A DNA stretch of 64,000 nt, taken from Parerythrobacter lutipelagi (GTDB lineage: Bacteria > Pseudomonadota > Alphaproteobacteria > Sphingomonadales > Sphingomonadaceae). The notes under the pieces were generated by a model, which was not told the origin of the DNA, searched no databases, and worked only from the letters and a program-made list of their open reading frames with translations. Location of the stretch: positions 1,250,001 through 1,314,000 of the forward strand of contig NZ_SKCJ01000001.1 of the NCBI RefSeq assembly GCF_005434975.1. Direction: 5' to 3'. Made by a program: the position numbers and the translations under genes. Positions 62,408 through 64,000 of this stretch are shown in pieces; within the stretch, counting starts at the first letter, position 1; each line of letters opens with the position of its first letter.

Positions 62408-62911
62408 CTATAACATGTACCGCATACGGATGGTCTGGCGCGAATTGCCCTGCTCGACCTTGAAAGAAGCTGATTTGAATTTTGGCGGCCCCATACGCAC
62501 CTTGGCGTCGCGCGAAAAGCCGAACCCTTCGGTCGGCATCATCATCAAGGCGCGGTCTGCCTTGTTGTTGTTGTTCTCGTCATGCAGCAGCGCGATGGCA
62601 TAGTTGCCCGGCTTGACGCCTTCAAAGCGCAAGGTCACCGACTTGCCGGCCGGAACCACGACGCTGTTCGCGCTTGCCTTTTTGCATTTCGGGAAATCGT
62701 CGGGATCAGGCGTCAGGCAGGCCCGCACGACACCTTTGGTGTTGCGCAGGTCGGTTACTGTCACATTGATCGTCGAAGTCTCCACTTCGGTGAAAGCTTG
62801 CAGCATGAAGCCGCCCGCAACGAGGCCGGTCAGCGCAAATACGCGTCCGACAGACCTTTGTCGGTGCCGCAGAGGCGATCCCAGAAACGAAAATACAGGC
62901 CGTAGTTGCAT
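62408..62911 (-). CDS. DUF2141 family protein
   Basis: A 167-residue protein. A hydrophobic stretch at about 24-39 (VFALTGLVAGGFMLQA) looks like a signal or anchor, and the body (GVVRACLTPDPDDFPKCKKA, NYAIALLHDENNNNKAD, MMPTEGFGFSRDAK) matches DUF2141, a beta-rich periplasmic family of unknown function. The only upstream ATG, 62911, gives an 82-base overlap with the preceding gene in another frame; the next ATG, 62806, would cut the signal. Confidence 0.82.
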   Translation of the reverse strand: MQLRPVFSFLGSPLRHRQRSVGRVFALTGLVAGGFMLQAFTEVETSTINVTVTDLRNTKGVVRACLTPDPDDFPKCKKASANSVVVPAGKSVTLRFEGVKPGNYAIALLHDENNNNKADRALMMMPTEGFGFSRDAKVRMGPPKFKSASFKVEQGNSRQTIRMRYML

Positions 62912-63558
62912 TGATAGCTCTCGTGATGACGCTGGTGGTGGCTAGCCGTTATCAGCCAGTTACCCAACCTCGAATGAACAACCGCGCGAGGAAACATCTC
63001 CCACCCCATATGATTGGTCACGCCCATCACTGTCATCACGGTCAGAACGAGGCCGAGCATGGCGACATGGATCGGGATGAGGAAAACCAGCAGCGGGATA
63101 ACCACCGCTCCGGTCAGTGCCTCGATCGGGTGGAAACTCATCGCAGCCCATGCTGTTGGCGGACGGCTGGCATGGTGAACGGCATGGGCGATGCGAAACG
63201 GCTTTGGCCGGTGCATGTAGCGGTGGGTCCAGTAAAACCAGGTATCATGCGCGAACAGATAGGCCAACACCGACAGCGGCGCATACCACAGGGGCAGAGC
63301 GTTCCAGTCGGTGTAGATCCGGGTCCAGCCAAGGTTCTGCCAGCCCCATGCGACGACACCTGCCGGGATGCCGTAGATTCCCGCCGAAGCGAGTGACCAG
63401 GCGATCTCTTTGCGGATTTGCGGGCCGAGCGTGGCATAAAAGCCTGGCTTCACCCGCGAAGTCGCCCAAGCGAAAACGCCGCTCGCCGCGAGATAGCGCA
63501 GTGCAACGATCAATGTCATCGCAAGTGCGGAAAGTATGATCGCAAGCGTCATGGGCAT
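62830..63558 (-). CDS. Sterol desaturase / fatty acid hydroxylase family membrane protein
   Basis: A 242-residue, four-helix membrane enzyme with the eight-histidine diiron signature: HDTWFYWTHRYMH, HAVHHASRPP and HHQRHH. The C-terminal FRFWDRLCGTDKG is family-typical. Members hydroxylate or desaturate fatty acids, sterols or carotenoids; the exact substrate is unknown. ATGs at 63558 and 63552 are both possible. Its 3' end overlaps the DUF2141 start by 82 bases. Confidence 0.87.
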   Translation of the reverse strand: MPMTLAIILSALAMTLIVALRYLAASGVFAWATSRVKPGFYATLGPQIRKEIAWSLASAGIYGIPAGVVAWGWQNLGWTRIYTDWNALPLWYAPLSVLAYLFAHDTWFYWTHRYMHRPKPFRIAHAVHHASRPPTAWAAMSFHPIEALTGAVVIPLLVFLIPIHVAMLGLVLTVMTVMGVTNHMGWEMFPRAVVHSRLGNWLITASHHQRHHESYQCNYGLYFRFWDRLCGTDKGLSDAYLR

Positions 63559-63599
63559 AGCCTATGCCCGAGATTGCCGCATGCTGTCAGCCCTCAATG

Positions 63600-64000
63600 T
63601 CAGCCTGCGACCTGTCCCCATGCGGAGCATTCCGGATCCGAGGCAACCACCGACCTGCGCAGCGCGGCGCGGGCCAGCCGTTCAACCTCGACTTTGCGGC
63701 GGGCAGCAGCAAGCGGGCGGCTGGGCGCAGGACGGACAATTTCAGCATCGTAGCCATCGGCAACGATCAGGCCGCAACACTCAGGCATGAAGCCGGCATT
63801 TTCCAGCGGAGCCCGATCAATTTGAGGCGGCAGGCCCCAGTAAAACCGGTCACAAAAATCGAGATAGTCGGGCCATTTCGCGTCACTCAACAGGTCCGCC
63901 CGACTGACCTTGATTTCGACGATAATTATTCTGCCCTTGGCATCTACGCCCATCAGGTCGGCCCGACGCCCGTTGCGCAAGGGCATCTCGGGGAGGACCC
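63600..64000 (-). CDS. mmcB: MmcB family DNA repair protein, 5'-truncated
   Basis: The frame is open to the window edge, so the N-terminus is missing. The body shows NGRRADLMGVDAKGRIIIVE followed by IKVSRADLLSDAKWPDYL, and then FCDRFYWGLPP and CCGLIVADGYDAEIVR. These match MmcB, a PD-(D/E)xK-like protein that in Caulobacter is SOS-controlled and repairs mitomycin C damage. The D-x(n)-E-x-K residues (AD and VEIK) are present. It ends 41 bases after the sterol desaturase gene start. Confidence 0.9.
   Translation of the reverse strand, partial: VLPEMPLRNGRRADLMGVDAKGRIIIVEIKVSRADLLSDAKWPDYLDFCDRFYWGLPPQIDRAPLENAGFMPECCGLIVADGYDAEIVRPAPSRPLAAARRKVEVERLARAALRRSVVASDPECSAWGQVAG

Noticed and set aside
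1-64000. tRNA, rRNA, IS elements, CRISPR arrays or phage genes
   Set aside because: Looked for GGTTCGAATC-like tRNA arms, direct repeat arrays and transposase or integrase motifs in the gaps and frames; none was found.

Overview
The window is a dense, GC-rich stretch of chromosome from an alphaproteobacterium, most likely a sphingomonad of the Erythrobacteraceae type. The pointers are the order ppsR-maf-aroE-coaE-dnaQ followed by raiA and ptsN, an UrcA-family secreted protein, a DUF2497/PopZ-type polar organiser, an MmcB DNA-repair protein, a long-form SUF operon led by an Rrf2 regulator, and a GGAAC-N16-CGTT promoter of the sigma-EcfG type in front of csbD. The genus is inferred; no rRNA gene is present. 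I see no tRNA or rRNA gene, insertion sequence, prophage, integrase or CRISPR array. One small gene (25274-25744) looks lower in GC than its neighbours.

Layout. 1-5554 (+): tightly coupled housekeeping genes (ppsR, maf, aroE, coaE, dnaQ), then raiA, ptsN, a thioesterase and a DUF1491 protein. 5761-13702: a SleB-type cell wall hydrolase, then mostly minus-strand genes (xthA, erpA, a CBS protein, a thioredoxin-like ferredoxin, an S9 peptidase, a PopZ-like protein, a TolC-family exporter, a Pcm-like methyltransferase). 13809-19441: class I fumarase, a LytS/LytTR two-component pair, UrcA, a metallophosphoesterase and small membrane proteins. 19515-25744: rplM-rpsI, cutA, ctaA, MerC protein, thiS-thiG fusion, csbD and two unknown genes. 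25732-34490: acyl-CoA synthetase, gamma-glutamyltransferase, pyrD, a DUF885 lipoprotein and two tandem AraC-type regulators. 34560-40876: the SUF iron-sulfur operon. 40989-50639: a TerB-like repeat protein, a lipoprotein, an EI24 protein, adenosine kinase, PilZ protein, purD and xseA (divergent, with overlapping start codons), DUF2093, an M23 lipoprotein, a phytase-like esterase, rpmB and tadA. 50646-64000: RNase T2, nadC, a second LytS/LytTR pair, an HD protein, two M48 proteases, a DsbA-type thioredoxin, an alpha/beta hydrolase, a DUF2183 phosphatase, a large acidic PAS-like protein, DUF2141, a sterol-desaturase-family protein and mmcB, which is cut by the window edge.

How the genes fit together. 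Most neighbours on the same strand overlap by 1-14 bases (ATGA, GTGA or TGATG), so translational coupling is the rule. The clearest single system is the SUF operon: Rrf2 regulator, SufB, an 80-residue unknown, a DUF559 protein, SufC, a short SufD, SufS, SufT-like and SufA-like. A perfect 7-bp inverted repeat lies just upstream of the regulator. The most unusual features are the two unexplained genes embedded in that operon, the HEPN-motif gene, an orphan terminator in the pyrD-DUF885 gap, and the acidic PAS-like protein.
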